Positions 15,344-24,833 of a DNA stretch of 64,000 bases are shown here, piece after piece. The notes beneath the pieces were generated by a model, which searched no databases, was not told where the DNA came from, and saw only the letters and a program-made list of their open reading frames with translations. Origin of the DNA: Risungbinella massiliensis (GTDB taxonomy: Bacteria > Bacillota > Bacilli > Thermoactinomycetales > Thermoactinomycetaceae). The number at the start of each line of letters is the position of its first letter. The stretch's first letter is position 1. Both the position numbers and the translations under genes were made by a program. Location of the stretch: assembly GCF_000942395.1 (NCBI RefSeq), contig NZ_LN812102.1, forward strand, positions 1,400,816 through 1,464,815, in the 5' to 3' direction.

Positions 15344-16657
15344 TTAACGCTCCATCACTTGCGCTGTGAGCAATCCTTTGACCACCACTTGTCCTTCTTT
15401 GCGAATCTCTAGATCCATTTTGGTCATAGTTCGACCCAGTTCAAGCAAGCGACAATAAATTTGTATCTCACTATCAATCTGGACTGGCTTAAGCGGGTAT
15501 AGCATGATATTTTGAACGGTTAAGTCTTCTCTTCCACGATCTCGTAGACTAAGCAATGCGGTTTCCGTTAGGAGACTAGTCATCACCCCGATACTGAGAA
15601 CGCCTCGATTATCGGTCATCTGTGGAGTCACTTTCCCAGCATAGACTGGATTGCCAAACTTATCTTGTTCCATCTCAAATCCACGAATAGATAGCTCTTG
15701 AATGGTCTCTCCTACTTGTGGTTGCTTTTGCATGCTCTGTAACGCTTCGATTACATCTTGACGACTTACAACTCCAATCAATTTTTTGGAATCATCCACA
15801 ACGGGCAAAAGTTCAATCCCTTGCCAAACCATTTCATGAGCTGCGGTAGCAATCGATGTCTTTTTCGTTACACTAATCGGTTGTTTGGACATCAACCTAC
15901 TTATTCGCTCTGTTGGTCCTGCACCCATCACATCTTTACTGGTCAACATTCCTACCACTCGTTCTTGGGCATCTAATACCGGATAGCGAGAATGTCTAGT
16001 GGAACGTACCAGTTCTTCATAATCCCCCACAGTCTCCTCTATCCGTAGAAATACAGGTTCCTTTTGATCATCGATTACGTCTTCGACCATGAGGATCTCT
16101 TTTTTGATGAGACGATCAAAGATCGCACGGTTGATCATCGTAGCAACGGTAAAAGAGTCATAGCGACTTGAAATAACAGGGAGCTCCAAGCGGTCAGAAA
16201 GTTCCTTGATCTCATCCGAAACCTCAAATCCACCTGTAACCAACACTGCCGTTCCTTCTAACAAAGCGTGACGATGAACTTCTTCCCGGTTCCCCACGAT
16301 CATGAGACGATCTGGACCTAAGTATTTCTTGAGTGCCTCCAGTGCCATCGCCCCAATCACAAACCTTTGCAACGCTTTATGTAAACCTTCCTTTCCAGAT
16401 AAGACAGTGCCTTCTACAATATTTACTACTTCTGCATAGGTAAGTCGTTCTACTTTTGCTTTATTGGTTTTTTCGATCCGTACCGTTCCGATTCGTTCGA
16501 TCGTACTGACAAATCCTTCTAACTCTGCCTCTTTGATGGCACGATAGGCAGTTCCTTCACTCACACCAAGTGTCCTCGCCATCTTGCGAACAGAAATTTT
16601 CTCTCCTACTTCTAACTCCTTGATATATTGAAGCAACTGCTCGTGTTTCGTCGCCAT
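15344..16657 (-). CDS. ytoI: YtoI-like protein: HTH, DRTGG, twin CBS and hotdog domains
   Basis: A 437-aa protein, close to B. subtilis YtoI (439). Domain order: winged helix (about 1-70, VGEKISVRKMARTLGVSEGTAYRAI), DRTGG domain (about 85-180), two CBS domains (about 195-310; HSRYPVLDAQERVVGMLTSKDV, ELLPVVDDSKKLIGVVSRQDV), and a C-terminal hotdog-fold domain (about 335-437). CBS pairs bind adenine nucleotides such as c-di-AMP or AMP; the protein is probably a nucleotide-sensing regulator, but the regulon is not known. Start ATG 16657 follows AAGGAG. It lies downstream of ytkL, the same pairing as in B. subtilis. Confidence 0.9.
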   Translation of the reverse strand: MATKHEQLLQYIKELEVGEKISVRKMARTLGVSEGTAYRAIKEAELEGFVSTIERIGTVRIEKTNKAKVERLTYAEVVNIVEGTVLSGKEGLHKALQRFVIGAMALEALKKYLGPDRLMIVGNREEVHRHALLEGTAVLVTGGFEVSDEIKELSDRLELPVISSRYDSFTVATMINRAIFDRLIKKEILMVEDVIDDQKEPVFLRIEETVGDYEELVRSTRHSRYPVLDAQERVVGMLTSKDVMGAGPTERISRLMSKQPISVTKKTSIATAAHEMVWQGIELLPVVDDSKKLIGVVSRQDVIEALQSMQKQPQVGETIQELSIRGFEMEQDKFGNPVYAGKVTPQMTDNRGVLSIGVMTSLLTETALLSLRDRGREDLTVQNIMLYPLKPVQIDSEIQIYCRLLELGRTMTKMDLEIRKEGQVVVKGLLTAQVMER

Positions 16658-16743
16658 CCACTTAATCTCCTTACGTTCTATGATCTGTATAATTCATTAT
16701 ACCCATAATAATAGAACAGTTGAAACGGAATTCCGCTTCTCAT

Positions 16744-16772
16744 ATAAAAGAGGCGGGACATCTCCGCCTCTA
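16744..16772 (-). terminator. Terminator of ytkL
   Basis: AGAGGCGG / CCGCCTCT stem followed by a short T-run on the minus strand, between ytkL and ytoI. Confidence 0.75.
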
Positions 16773-16805
16773 CTGTTCAGCCTTTCTCGTTGTGACAGGG
16801 TCTGA

Positions 16806-17498
16806 CTACAAAGAAAGTCCACTACCTGGTTCTAATACATACACTTGGATATTTTTCGCTTGTAGTTTTGTTGCAAAATCATATGGATCTTGTTGAATTG
16901 GTGGGAAAGTGTTGTAATGCATAGGTATTACTGCTCGTGCTCCTACCCACTGTGCTGCGGTCTGTGCCGCATCTGGTCCCATCGTAAAGTTATCACCAAT
17001 TGGGAGCATTGCAAGATCAATGGGAAGATCCCCATTGATTAACTTCATATCAGAAAAAAGGGACGTATCTCCTGCATGATAGAGAGATTTTCCTTCTATC
17101 TGAAGTAACAATCCTGCTGCTGGCCCCAGATAAGTAATTTGTTGTTTCTCTTCCTCAATAAAACCACTTCCATGATGAGCAAGTGTCAACTCTACACGAC
17201 CGAAATCAAAGTTAGCACCTCCACCTGTTGCGAGAGGATGTGTGCGAACCCCTTTCCAACTGAGCCAAGTAGCCAACTCAAACGGAGCAACGACCATCGC
17301 ATCATTACGTTTGGCAATCTCCACAGTATCCCCTACGTGATCATCATGTCCATGGGTAAGGAAAATGTAATCAGCTTCCACTTGATCCGCAGAAAGATTG
17401 GCAACTGGGTTACCAGTCAAAAAAGGATCAATCAACATCTTGTGACCACTAGCAGTTTCAATGGAAAAGGCAGAGTGCCCGAGAAATGTTATCTTCAT
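16806..17498 (-). CDS. ytkL: UPF0173 metal-dependent hydrolase (YtkL)
   Basis: A 230-aa metallo-beta-lactamase-fold protein with the metal motif [10 protein letters not shown] (about 49-58), a second His in TLAHHGSG, the Asp in [10 protein letters not shown], and a C-terminal PMHYNTFP. The length and the opening [11 protein letters not shown] are those of UPF0173/YtkL. The physiological substrate is unknown. It precedes ytoI on the same strand, with a terminator between them. Confidence 0.92.
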   Translation of the reverse strand: MKITFLGHSAFSIETASGHKMLIDPFLTGNPVANLSADQVEADYIFLTHGHDDHVGDTVEIAKRNDAMVVAPFELATWLSWKGVRTHPLATGGGANFDFGRVELTLAHHGSGFIEEEKQQITYLGPAAGLLLQIEGKSLYHAGDTSLFSDMKLINGDLPIDLAMLPIGDNFTMGPDAAQTAAQWVGARAVIPMHYNTFPPIQQDPYDFATKLQAKNIQVYVLEPGSGLSL

Positions 17499-17541
17499 TG
17501 AAAAATCTCTTTCCTTTCTATACTCATTTTTCCTTGCACGA

Positions 17542-17709
17542 TTAATCCTTTATTGTCTCTGTATCCTGTAGATCAGTGGAGTTCGGGGATGGATAGTTTT
17601 CCGACAAAGACGGATCGCGGAAATTTTCCATGTCTGTATCGTATAATAAGCAGCCTGACAAAATTGCACAGCACATTCCTAATAGAAGCAATACCATTGC
17701 TTTTTTCAT
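17542..17709 (-). CDS. Small lipoprotein (55 aa)
   Basis: A short gene behind a clear AGGAGG site (ATG 17709). The product has an N-terminal [10 protein letters not shown] helix and the lipobox LSGC with C20 as the lipidation site, then a short acidic, Ser/Pro-rich tail of 35 residues. It should be secreted and anchored to the outer face of the membrane. No domain can be named. It is separate from ytkL (33-base gap, stop before the ytkL start) but on the same strand, so it may be the first gene of a ytkL transcript. Confidence 0.8.
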   Translation of the reverse strand: MKKAMVLLLLGMCCAILSGCLLYDTDMENFRDPSLSENYPSPNSTDLQDTETIKD

Positions 17710-17903
17710 TTCGATTCCTCCTATGTATAATTTTGATTTCTATTTTAATAGATACAATCCCCTCTTGACAGAAGGTTGGAAAAACTCCTATTAAAAATCA
17801 ATAAAAAAGTCTTTAATGTATCTTATTTAAATAGAAATTCCCCTTTACTTTGCCAAATGCTCCATCCTATTTTCCACAAAAAGAAGTGCAAGCCTCTTTT
17901 TTT

Positions 17904-17932
17904 CACCCTCCCCTACTTGCCCACATAAAGTA
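17904..17932 (+). promoter_or_regulatory. Sigma-K-like promoter of the ATP-grasp operon
   Basis: CACC (-35), a 16-base spacer and CATAAAGTA (-10) match the known sigma-K consensus mACm-N16-CATANNNTA exactly. It stands 32 bases before the first YheC/D start codon. This predicts late mother-cell expression, as expected for coat-associated proteins. Confidence 0.7.
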
Positions 17933-17964
17933 AAGAAGAATGATATGGCGGAAGGGGATGGATC

Positions 17965-19377
17965 ATGGGGATTGCAAAGATACAAATAAAAATTCTACCG
18001 GATCACGTTTTTCCCCGAGATGTAAATGTACTCATGAGCCGTCCGCTGGTTCAGATGTTAGGTCTAGTAAATGCCCCATTCTGGATCACATTTGGATCTG
18101 CTGCCGAAACTGGTTATTTTGCTGTAACTTCAGATCGATCCATGGTTTTGCGTGTTCGGGCTCAGTTGGCTACTCGCTTACATCTCCCTAATACCTTAAA
18201 TTTACATGCTCAATATGACATAAATAGCCGACATCTTCAACTTGGCCCCATGTTGGGAATTATGATCGACCCTACTCCCCTTCACGACCAACCTACCTTT
18301 GGAAACACGGGGAAATTTCTAGAAGAGTGTTGCCAGGCTGGAATGCAACAAGGTATTTATCTGATCATTTTCCCACCTGAAAAAGTCTCTCTGGAGAAAC
18401 AAACCATTCAAGGATGGACTTATATGAAAGGGAAGTGGCAACGAAACACCGTACCTTTTCCTAATGCTATCTATAATCGAATTCTGTCACGCAAACAAGA
18501 GCAGATAACTTCCGTTCAAACCATACTCCAGCGTCTCATGAGGAACCATCGCATCCCAATTTTTAATGAGAAATTCCTTAATAAGCAAGAAGTTTATGAT
18601 GTTTTATCTACCGATGAGATAATGAAAAGCATGTTACCAGAAACTCACCACTTCCAAACATCCAAACTAAAAGAGATGGTTCAAAAATACAGTACTCTCT
18701 TCCTAAAACCGACAAACGGATCGCTCGGAGGTGGAATTATCCGAGTTACGCGATCAGCACCTACTTGGATCGTTCAATCAACTACGAATACTGGTATCCT
18801 AACTCGTAAATTCTCGAAATTTGTAGAGCTAAAGCGAGCCTTGGTCGGTCGGATTGGAAAACAGAAATATCTTATTCAGCAAGGACTATCTCTTATACTG
18901 TTTCAAAAGCGACCTGTCGATTTTCGAGTATTAGTTCAGAAAAATCGACAAGGGCAGTGGTCCATTACCTCTTCAGTAGGTCGGATTGCCAATGATCAAC
19001 AAATAGTATCCAATCTGGCACGTGGTGGGACAATTCGGAAAGCCAATGAACTACTAAGTGAATTAGAGATTCCATCCAAACCTTCTATACAACAAATTCG
19101 CAACGCAGCCCTTCTGATAGCCGAAACTTTTGAAAAGAAAGCAGCAGGGCATTTTGCTGAGTTGGGCATTGATCTAGGAGTAGATCATAATGGCAAGATC
19201 TGGCTTATTGAGATCAACTCTAAGCCCTCCAAGTCAGATGATTCGATCGTTGCCAATCCCAATATGATCACACGTCCATCGGTAAAGAAACTATTGGATT
19301 ATACCTTATATTTATCGGGCGTTTCCCAAACCCGAGTCCCAAAAAAGAAAGTTTCGAAGAGGAGGCTACGACGGTGA
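17965..19377 (+). CDS. YheC/YheD-family ATP-grasp protein 1 (spore coat-associated)
   Basis: A 470-aa protein with an N-terminal beta-rich domain (about 1-95), the YheC/D segment beginning LGPMLGIMIDPT, and the ATP-grasp core (FLKPTNGSLGGGIIRV about 249-264, DFRVLVQKN about 320, ELGIDLGVDHNGKIWLIEINSKPSKSD about 405-430, the metal-binding E/N pair). ATP-grasp enzymes join a carboxylate to an amine using ATP; in B. subtilis YheC and YheD are coat-associated and their substrate is not established. ATG 17965 follows AAGGGGAT. First of four tandem paralogs, overlapping the next gene by 4 bases. Confidence 0.9.
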   Translation: MGIAKIQIKILPDHVFPRDVNVLMSRPLVQMLGLVNAPFWITFGSAAETGYFAVTSDRSMVLRVRAQLATRLHLPNTLNLHAQYDINSRHLQLGPMLGIMIDPTPLHDQPTFGNTGKFLEECCQAGMQQGIYLIIFPPEKVSLEKQTIQGWTYMKGKWQRNTVPFPNAIYNRILSRKQEQITSVQTILQRLMRNHRIPIFNEKFLNKQEVYDVLSTDEIMKSMLPETHHFQTSKLKEMVQKYSTLFLKPTNGSLGGGIIRVTRSAPTWIVQSTTNTGILTRKFSKFVELKRALVGRIGKQKYLIQQGLSLILFQKRPVDFRVLVQKNRQGQWSITSSVGRIANDQQIVSNLARGGTIRKANELLSELEIPSKPSIQQIRNAALLIAETFEKKAAGHFAELGIDLGVDHNGKIWLIEINSKPSKSDDSIVANPNMITRPSVKKLLDYTLYLSGVSQTRVPKKKVSKRRLRR

Positions 19378-20510
19378 ATCGCCCGCAGAAATTACGTATC
19401 AATCGTACCCTTGGGGTAATTGTTTGTTTTTCAAAAGAGATGAATCGCATCCCTCCATTTGGAGAGTCTGCTTTCTTTCGGAAACTAGCGGAAGAAGCAC
19501 GTCCATTACATTTTGATCTCATCATTTTTAACCCAAAATGGGTGGACTGGAAACAACGTTCTGTTCAAGCTTGGTTTCTAAATGCGAAAGGAAATTGGAC
19601 ATCTGGCACACGCAACCTACCCAATCTCATCTACGATCGTTGTTTTTACCAAAATCTAAAGCAATATAAAAGTTATAAGCCAGCTATTTTGAAACTCCGC
19701 AATGATCCTGATATTCGATTACTTGGACGTCCTTTAGGCGGCAAAATCCAAACATATGAGATCTTAAAGCAAAACGAGATAATCGCTCCTCATCTTCCTG
19801 AAACTGTGTTATATCAATCACCAAAAGATGTATTTGCGATGCTGACAAAACATGAAACAGCACTAATCAAACCGAATGGTGGAAGTCATGGCATTGGAGT
19901 AGTTGGAATTACTCCAAAAGAGAAAGGCTATATACTTCGTGGACGAACGGAAGCCAACAAACCCTTCCATCAAGAATTGACCAGTGCTACTCAGTTGGCA
20001 AAGTGGTTAGAGAAGTTTGTTGGTCAGACTCGATATATTGTGCAACCGTTCCTTTCTCTTTCCACTACAGAAGGTATTCCTTTTGATCTTCGGATCCTAC
20101 TACAAAAAAATGAGCGGAGATTATGGGAACAAACTGGATTAGCGATTCGCCGAGGAAAATCAACATCCATCACCTCAAATTTACATGGCGGAGGGGATGC
20201 CGAAAAAGTAGGTCCGTTCATAGAAAAACATTTTCCACCGTTTCAAGTAGACCAAATTTGGCATCAGATTGATCTCCTCTCTTTCCATGTCCCTATGTAT
20301 ATCGAAGAAAATCATGGTTCACTCGTAGAATTAGGATTGGATTTAGGAATTGATCAGAGCGGCAAGGTCTGGATTCTAGAGCTAAACTCCAAGCCAGGAC
20401 GTTCTGTCTTTTTACGCACCGGAGAGACGGAGATTCGCAAACGAGCCATTCAGTTACCTATACTCTATGCTAACTCGTTACTTACAGGACAGTTAGGAGG
20501 GAAAACATGA
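19374..20510 (+). CDS. YheC/YheD-family ATP-grasp protein 2, lacks N-terminal domain
   Basis: A 378-aa paralog: LGVIVCFSKEMNRIPPFGESAFF starts at about residue 13, whereas in copies 1, 3 and 4 this segment begins near 75-95. The N-terminal beta domain is thus missing. The ATP-grasp core is intact (LIKPNGGSHGIGVVGI, DLRILLQKN, ELGLDLGIDQSGKVWILELNSKPGRS). Start is GTG 19374 behind GAGGAGG, overlapping the previous gene; a short form is therefore genuine and not a missed start. Expected to work with the other copies in late sporulation. Confidence 0.9.
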   Translation: MNRPQKLRINRTLGVIVCFSKEMNRIPPFGESAFFRKLAEEARPLHFDLIIFNPKWVDWKQRSVQAWFLNAKGNWTSGTRNLPNLIYDRCFYQNLKQYKSYKPAILKLRNDPDIRLLGRPLGGKIQTYEILKQNEIIAPHLPETVLYQSPKDVFAMLTKHETALIKPNGGSHGIGVVGITPKEKGYILRGRTEANKPFHQELTSATQLAKWLEKFVGQTRYIVQPFLSLSTTEGIPFDLRILLQKNERRLWEQTGLAIRRGKSTSITSNLHGGGDAEKVGPFIEKHFPPFQVDQIWHQIDLLSFHVPMYIEENHGSLVELGLDLGIDQSGKVWILELNSKPGRSVFLRTGETEIRKRAIQLPILYANSLLTGQLGGKT

Positions 20511-21862
20511 ATTCGATCCTCTGCCATACCAAAATATCATCCAAGATCCCTGCACTCTCTGTCGGAGTGAGCGATAATTTAATGCTACTATGGGGGATTC
20601 GACCTGGACAGAATCTCTCTTTGCAGTTGGGACAAAAAAAAGTGCAGGCGAAAGTCATACGATATCGATCTAATACGGACACCATACTCCTGACTCCCAC
20701 ACTCTCTCGTCAGCTATCGTTTCCTTTCCATTCCAGCATACGAGTCTCATACACAGGACGAAGCCTACGATTTGGCCCTGTAGTGGGAATCTTCACAACA
20801 GGCGCTAGCATGAATTCCTCCAGTCCGTTTGGCTCGAGAACTTCTCTCTTCCGTAGTTTTTTGGTGGCAGGTGCACAAGATAATCCCATTTACTATGTAT
20901 TTACCAAAGAAGATATCGATTGGAAAAATAAAACAGTACACGGTTGGTTTTATCAGACAATTGGTTGGAAAAAGTCTCAAGCGCCTTTACCTGATGTCAT
21001 CTTCGATCGCATTCCCAATCGTAAGGTAGAGAAGACTGGCTCCATACAAGCTACCATGCAGAGATTAAAGAGTTTGAACATCCCTATCTTTAATCAGGGA
21101 TTCTTTGACAAAGGGACAGTTCATCGCTGGTTAACCAGTAATCCCGAAACAGATCAATACGTTCCTGAATCAATCCTTTCTCCTACTATTAGAAGCCTGT
21201 CTCGACTATTAGATCACCATAAGATCATTTACCTAAAACCAGTTAGTGGGAGTCTAGGACTTGGCATTTATCGTGTGACAAAGCATCCAAAAGATGGATA
21301 CTATATTCGTTATTTCCAAGGGAATCGGGCTGTTCTCCAACGTTTTGCTACCTTGGACAAATTGATAGCACAGTATTTTACACAAGGGCGATTACAACGT
21401 TATATGGCACAACAAGCAATCCATTTAGTTCGTGATCAGAACAAACCAGTCGATTTTCGGGTTCACTTACACAAAGACGAAACAGATAAATGGAAAGTGA
21501 TTACCATCGCTGCGAAAAAAGCAGGAGAAGGTTGTGTCACAACACATGTTCGAACAGGAGGAGAACTTCTGTCCACAGAGGACTTCCTTCAAAAGATATA
21601 TCCTGACCGAGTTTCCGCAATTAAGAGGCAGATTTCGCTTGCTTCCATCACGATCGCACAAACGGTAGAAGCAAATTATGAGGGTGTTATAGGGGAGTTA
21701 GGGTTAGATATCGGTATTGATAAAAATGGGCACATCTGGGTTTTTGAATGCAACTCCAAACCGGGACGCCATATCTTCCATCATCCAACCCAAAAAGCAG
21801 CAGGCCGAGAATCAGCCCGTCACATTGCCATCTATAGCCGGAAACTATCTAATTTTGTGTAG
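20507..21862 (+). CDS. YheC/YheD-family ATP-grasp protein 3
   Basis: A 451-aa paralog with the N-terminal beta domain (1-85), FGPVVGIFTTG at about 86, and ATP-grasp motifs YLKPVSGSLGLGIYRV, DFRVHLHKD and ELGLDIGIDKNGHIWVFECNSKPGRH. Start ATG 20507 overlaps the previous stop as ATGA, with GGAGGG upstream. Part of the same operon; sequence divergence from copies 1, 2 and 4 is large, so these are old duplicates with probably distinct substrates or places in the coat. Confidence 0.9.
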   Translation: MNSILCHTKISSKIPALSVGVSDNLMLLWGIRPGQNLSLQLGQKKVQAKVIRYRSNTDTILLTPTLSRQLSFPFHSSIRVSYTGRSLRFGPVVGIFTTGASMNSSSPFGSRTSLFRSFLVAGAQDNPIYYVFTKEDIDWKNKTVHGWFYQTIGWKKSQAPLPDVIFDRIPNRKVEKTGSIQATMQRLKSLNIPIFNQGFFDKGTVHRWLTSNPETDQYVPESILSPTIRSLSRLLDHHKIIYLKPVSGSLGLGIYRVTKHPKDGYYIRYFQGNRAVLQRFATLDKLIAQYFTQGRLQRYMAQQAIHLVRDQNKPVDFRVHLHKDETDKWKVITIAAKKAGEGCVTTHVRTGGELLSTEDFLQKIYPDRVSAIKRQISLASITIAQTVEANYEGVIGELGLDIGIDKNGHIWVFECNSKPGRHIFHHPTQKAAGRESARHIAIYSRKLSNFV

Positions 21863-21876
21863 GAAGAAGGTGCAAC

Positions 21877-23202
21877 ATGAGTATCTTAACAGAAGGCTGG
21901 TTGGAATATGGAAAGAATGGCTCACCTTGTTTATTTGTCCCACAAGATCAGTTTCGGAGTCTCTCTTTCCCTGAGACTCTCTCCGTTTTAATTGGATCGC
22001 GTTATTCAACAGAACTCCAAATCCAAGAACAACATCATCAGGTTAATCTCCAACGATCCTTACCAGCTAGAATTTACCGTACTGATCAAGGAGAGTTGCG
22101 AGTTGGCCCATTTATCGCCATTTTGACAGGTGATGGGAATGAACCATTTTCCGGAAATCACCAAAATTTCAAGGATATCATTGAAACCGGTCGGAAAATG
22201 GGAGTTACGGTCTTTGTGTTAACACCTAGCGGAATCCAAGAAGGAAAAAAAGTAGTCAAAGGCTATCTACTTCAGCAAACGAGAAATCGGTACCGCTGGA
22301 AAGCTGCCATTCTCCCTTTTCCAAACGTTGTCTACAATCGGATCCCCAGTCGAGATACAGAGCGTACTGCACCTGTACAAAGAGCCTTACGAATTCTTGA
22401 AGAAAAAAAGGTACCCTTATTTAATCCTAGTTACTTCGATAAATGGACCCTCACTCGTTATCTAGAACAAAGCACCCAATTAGCAACTTTTCTCCCCTTC
22501 ACCCAAAAATGGTCCCTAGATTTAAACCTATTGGAAGCATTTCAAAAGCATCCTATCCTTCTCATGAAACCGGTGAATGGGAAGGCGGGGATTAATATGA
22601 TTCGCATAGAGAAAAAAGAACATGGTTTCTATTTTATCCATCAGACCATGCGAGCGAAGAAAAGAACCTACCTTTCCAACTTGGTAGCGGTAAAGCAATT
22701 GATACATCAAATCGTTGGCAATCGTCCTTATCTAGTTCAACAATGTATTCCACTGGCAACATACCAAAATTCTCCCTTTGATGTACGAATGCTTTTCCAA
22801 AAAGATTCCAAAGGTGAATGGGGACTCTCAGGTGCTGGGGTTCGAGTCGCAGGAAAAGATGCCATCTCCACTCATGTGCCAATGGGCGGACGAATTGAAC
22901 CGATCAACAAAGTACTAGATTCATCTTTTGGCAAGAAAAAAGCAACTGCACTACTACAAAAACTGGAGCGAGTTGGAATCAAGATCGCCAAACATATTGA
23001 ACAAAGTGTTGGAAAAGATCATGGGGAGATGTCGATGGATTTCGGAGTGGATCAAGAGGCAAAAATCTGGTTTTTTGAGGCCAACGCCAAACCAATGAAG
23101 TTCGATGAACCTGAAATACGAGCAACATCTTTACACCGATTAATTCAGTATAGCTTGTATTTGAGTGGTTTCTCGGGGAAAGTAGAGGTAGCGAGCCAAT
23201 GA
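21877..23202 (+). CDS. YheC/YheD-family ATP-grasp protein 4
   Basis: A 441-aa paralog: N-terminal domain (1-70), VGPFIAILTGDG near 72, core LLMKPVNGKAGINMIRI, DVRMLFQKD and EMSMDFGVDQEAKIWFFEANAKPMKFD. The Gly-rich loop reads KAGINM where the others have LGxGI, and the metal-binding residues are kept (E, N). ATG 21877 follows AGAAGGTG. The stop overlaps the acetyltransferase start by 4 bases, so that gene belongs to the operon. Confidence 0.9.
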   Translation: MSILTEGWLEYGKNGSPCLFVPQDQFRSLSFPETLSVLIGSRYSTELQIQEQHHQVNLQRSLPARIYRTDQGELRVGPFIAILTGDGNEPFSGNHQNFKDIIETGRKMGVTVFVLTPSGIQEGKKVVKGYLLQQTRNRYRWKAAILPFPNVVYNRIPSRDTERTAPVQRALRILEEKKVPLFNPSYFDKWTLTRYLEQSTQLATFLPFTQKWSLDLNLLEAFQKHPILLMKPVNGKAGINMIRIEKKEHGFYFIHQTMRAKKRTYLSNLVAVKQLIHQIVGNRPYLVQQCIPLATYQNSPFDVRMLFQKDSKGEWGLSGAGVRVAGKDAISTHVPMGGRIEPINKVLDSSFGKKKATALLQKLERVGIKIAKHIEQSVGKDHGEMSMDFGVDQEAKIWFFEANAKPMKFDEPEIRATSLHRLIQYSLYLSGFSGKVEVASQ

Positions 23203-23678
23203 AAATTCGAAATCTTACCCCAACAGATCTTACTCGTTTCCGAAAGTCTCTCATTCAATTTGTGACAAAGCATGGAGATCAACGAATCACAGCAAAAGCA
23301 CTTCGTTGGCTTGCTCAACTCCCTGCAGAAGAATTTGCTCCAGGAACATTGCTTACTGTGATGATATATGAAAACAAATTAGCTGGATTCATCGCTTTTG
23401 CAGATTACGGTCAGACTGAATCTTTTATCGTGGTACACCCCACAGTTCGCGAACGGAACGTAGGTGAACATTTAGTGCGGCACTCAATGACCGAATTAGG
23501 CCGTGTTTATACACGAGTCTCAATCGACAACATTCCCAGTCTCAAACTTTGCTTCCGTTGTGGCCTACAAGCTTTTCGTCTCATCAAAGGTCCCACTGGC
23601 AAACCTACCTTCTGGTTAGGAGGCGGGGACTGGAAAGAAGAAGAGATTCCACAAGAAGAAGAATTCCTACAAATATAA
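23199..23678 (+). CDS. GNAT-family acetyltransferase in the coat operon
   Basis: A 159-aa GNAT fold: N-terminal strand IRNLTPTDLTRF, central FIVVHPTVRERNVGEHLVRHSM (the acyl-CoA-binding R-x-x-N-V/G-x region, here R-E-R-N-V-G instead of the usual R-G-x-G), then VSIDNIPSLKLCFRCGLQAFR, typical of motif B. It probably transfers an acetyl or other acyl group to an amine. Coupled to the fourth ATP-grasp gene by ATGA overlap, so it is likely expressed in the mother cell and may modify the same product or protein. Confidence 0.8.
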   Translation: MKIRNLTPTDLTRFRKSLIQFVTKHGDQRITAKALRWLAQLPAEEFAPGTLLTVMIYENKLAGFIAFADYGQTESFIVVHPTVRERNVGEHLVRHSMTELGRVYTRVSIDNIPSLKLCFRCGLQAFRLIKGPTGKPTFWLGGGDWKEEEIPQEEEFLQI

Positions 23679-23684
23679 AGAATA

Positions 23685-23727
23685 AAGCGCGAAGCAGGTC
23701 ATGAATCACCTCTTCGCGCTTCTTTAT
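23685..23727. terminator. Bidirectional terminator
   Basis: AAGCGCGAAG / CTTCGCGCTT, a perfect 10-bp stem, with T-rich flanks; lies between the converging acetyltransferase and NlpC/P60 genes. Confidence 0.85.
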
Positions 23728-23737
23728 TGATTTACTA

Positions 23738-24376
23738 TTATTTGGTTACACGTTTAGACGTAACATAGCTACTTACAAGCCATTTTTCATTGATATCGCT
23801 ATACTTCACGCCGCCTTTACCATAGGTGTGAAGGACTTTGCCGTTTCCAGCATAGATTCCAACATGGCCAATTTTAGGAGCCGTACTGCTACGAGTAAAG
23901 AACATCAGATCCCCTTTTTGGAGATTTGCTTTACTGACCGTAGTACCTACTGTAGATTGCTGACGAGAAGAACGTGGTAAGGAAATACCGTTTTCTTTAA
24001 AGACACGCTGAACAAAAGAAGAGCAGTCAAATACAGCAGTAGTGCTAGAGCTAGCTCCAAATTTGTATGGTGTACCAAGGTATTTTTCACCTGAAGCGAT
24101 CAATTTATCACCTAGTGCGGTGTTTTGATTGGTACTAGTAGAAGGTTTGCTTGTACTGCTATTGCTACCCTCTTGCGAACCTGTTGAAGGCTTAGAAGGT
24201 TGTGAAGGCTGGGATGGTTGAGAAGGTTTCGAAGTAGTGGAACGTTCCAAACCTACTTGCTTAAAAATTTGGTCAACAGTAATTGCATAACTGTTAGCCG
24301 CTGGTAATGTTATCGACAAGCCGACTGCAGCAGCCAGCGTAAAAGTAATAGTTTTGGCAGTTTTGCGAGTGAGCAT
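23738..24376 (-). CDS. Secreted NlpC/P60 cell-wall hydrolase
   Basis: A 212-aa protein with a signal peptide (LTRKTAKTITFTLAAAVGL...NSYA), a low-complexity linker made of PSQ/PSK/TSK repeats (about 46-90), and a C-terminal NlpC/P60 domain (about 95-212) with catalytic Cys in FDCSSFVQ and His in GHVGIYAG. It cuts peptide bonds (commonly gamma-D-Glu to diamino acid) in peptidoglycan stems. No LysM or SH3 anchor is present; the linker takes that place. Start ATG 24376 sits behind GGAGG; an in-frame start six codons earlier would include this site and is rejected. Confidence 0.92.
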   Translation of the reverse strand: MLTRKTAKTITFTLAAAVGLSITLPAANSYAITVDQIFKQVGLERSTTSKPSQPSQPSQPSKPSTGSQEGSNSSTSKPSTSTNQNTALGDKLIASGEKYLGTPYKFGASSSTTAVFDCSSFVQRVFKENGISLPRSSRQQSTVGTTVSKANLQKGDLMFFTRSSTAPKIGHVGIYAGNGKVLHTYGKGGVKYSDINEKWLVSSYVTSKRVTK

Positions 24377-24783
24377 CGAATCCTCCTTACACAATATTTA
24401 TTTTGGTTATGCTCAGATGCCCTTCCGAACTGCCCCCATACTAACACAGCATTTTCTCTATTAGAAAATGTAAAAATTGGTATAGATAATTATTTATGTA
24501 AAATAATTACATGATTGATAGAGTAGCATTGGTCTGATTTCCTCTTTATTCTCTTATTCTACTTAGTAGATTGCTATTTCCATTTTCATTTTTACGACCT
24601 GTGTTCATCTCAATTTAAACAAGGAGTTTCCTAATTTGCATCCTCTCTCGTACACAATAAAAGAACCTACTATTTTTAATCAAAATCAGATGAATCAGGA
24701 AAATATTTTTCTCTACTTGTTCTTCGAATAAGAAGTACAAAATGTATTTACTGATAAATATTGGATTTGATAAGTACGAAAAG
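24377..24783. other. Gene-free stretch
   Basis: An AT-rich region of about 400 bases upstream of the NlpC/P60 gene. It must contain that gene's promoter. A 31-codon TTG-started ORF at 24636-24731 (+) with AAGGAG upstream is possible, but its product resembles nothing and it is not counted. Confidence 0.4.
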
Positions 24784-24811
24784 CAAAAAGATCACCCATA
24801 TTAGGTGATCT
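24784..24811 (-). terminator. Terminator of the glycine-zipper gene
   Basis: GATCACC / GGTGATC with five T residues following on the minus strand. Confidence 0.8.
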
Positions 24812-24833
24812 CTTGTTTCAAATGTATGTTAGG

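Noticed and set aside
24636-24731. 31-codon TTG-started ORF with AAGGAG upstream
   Set aside because: No similarity, no neighbouring partner and a sequence of AT-rich random type; kept only as a remark.
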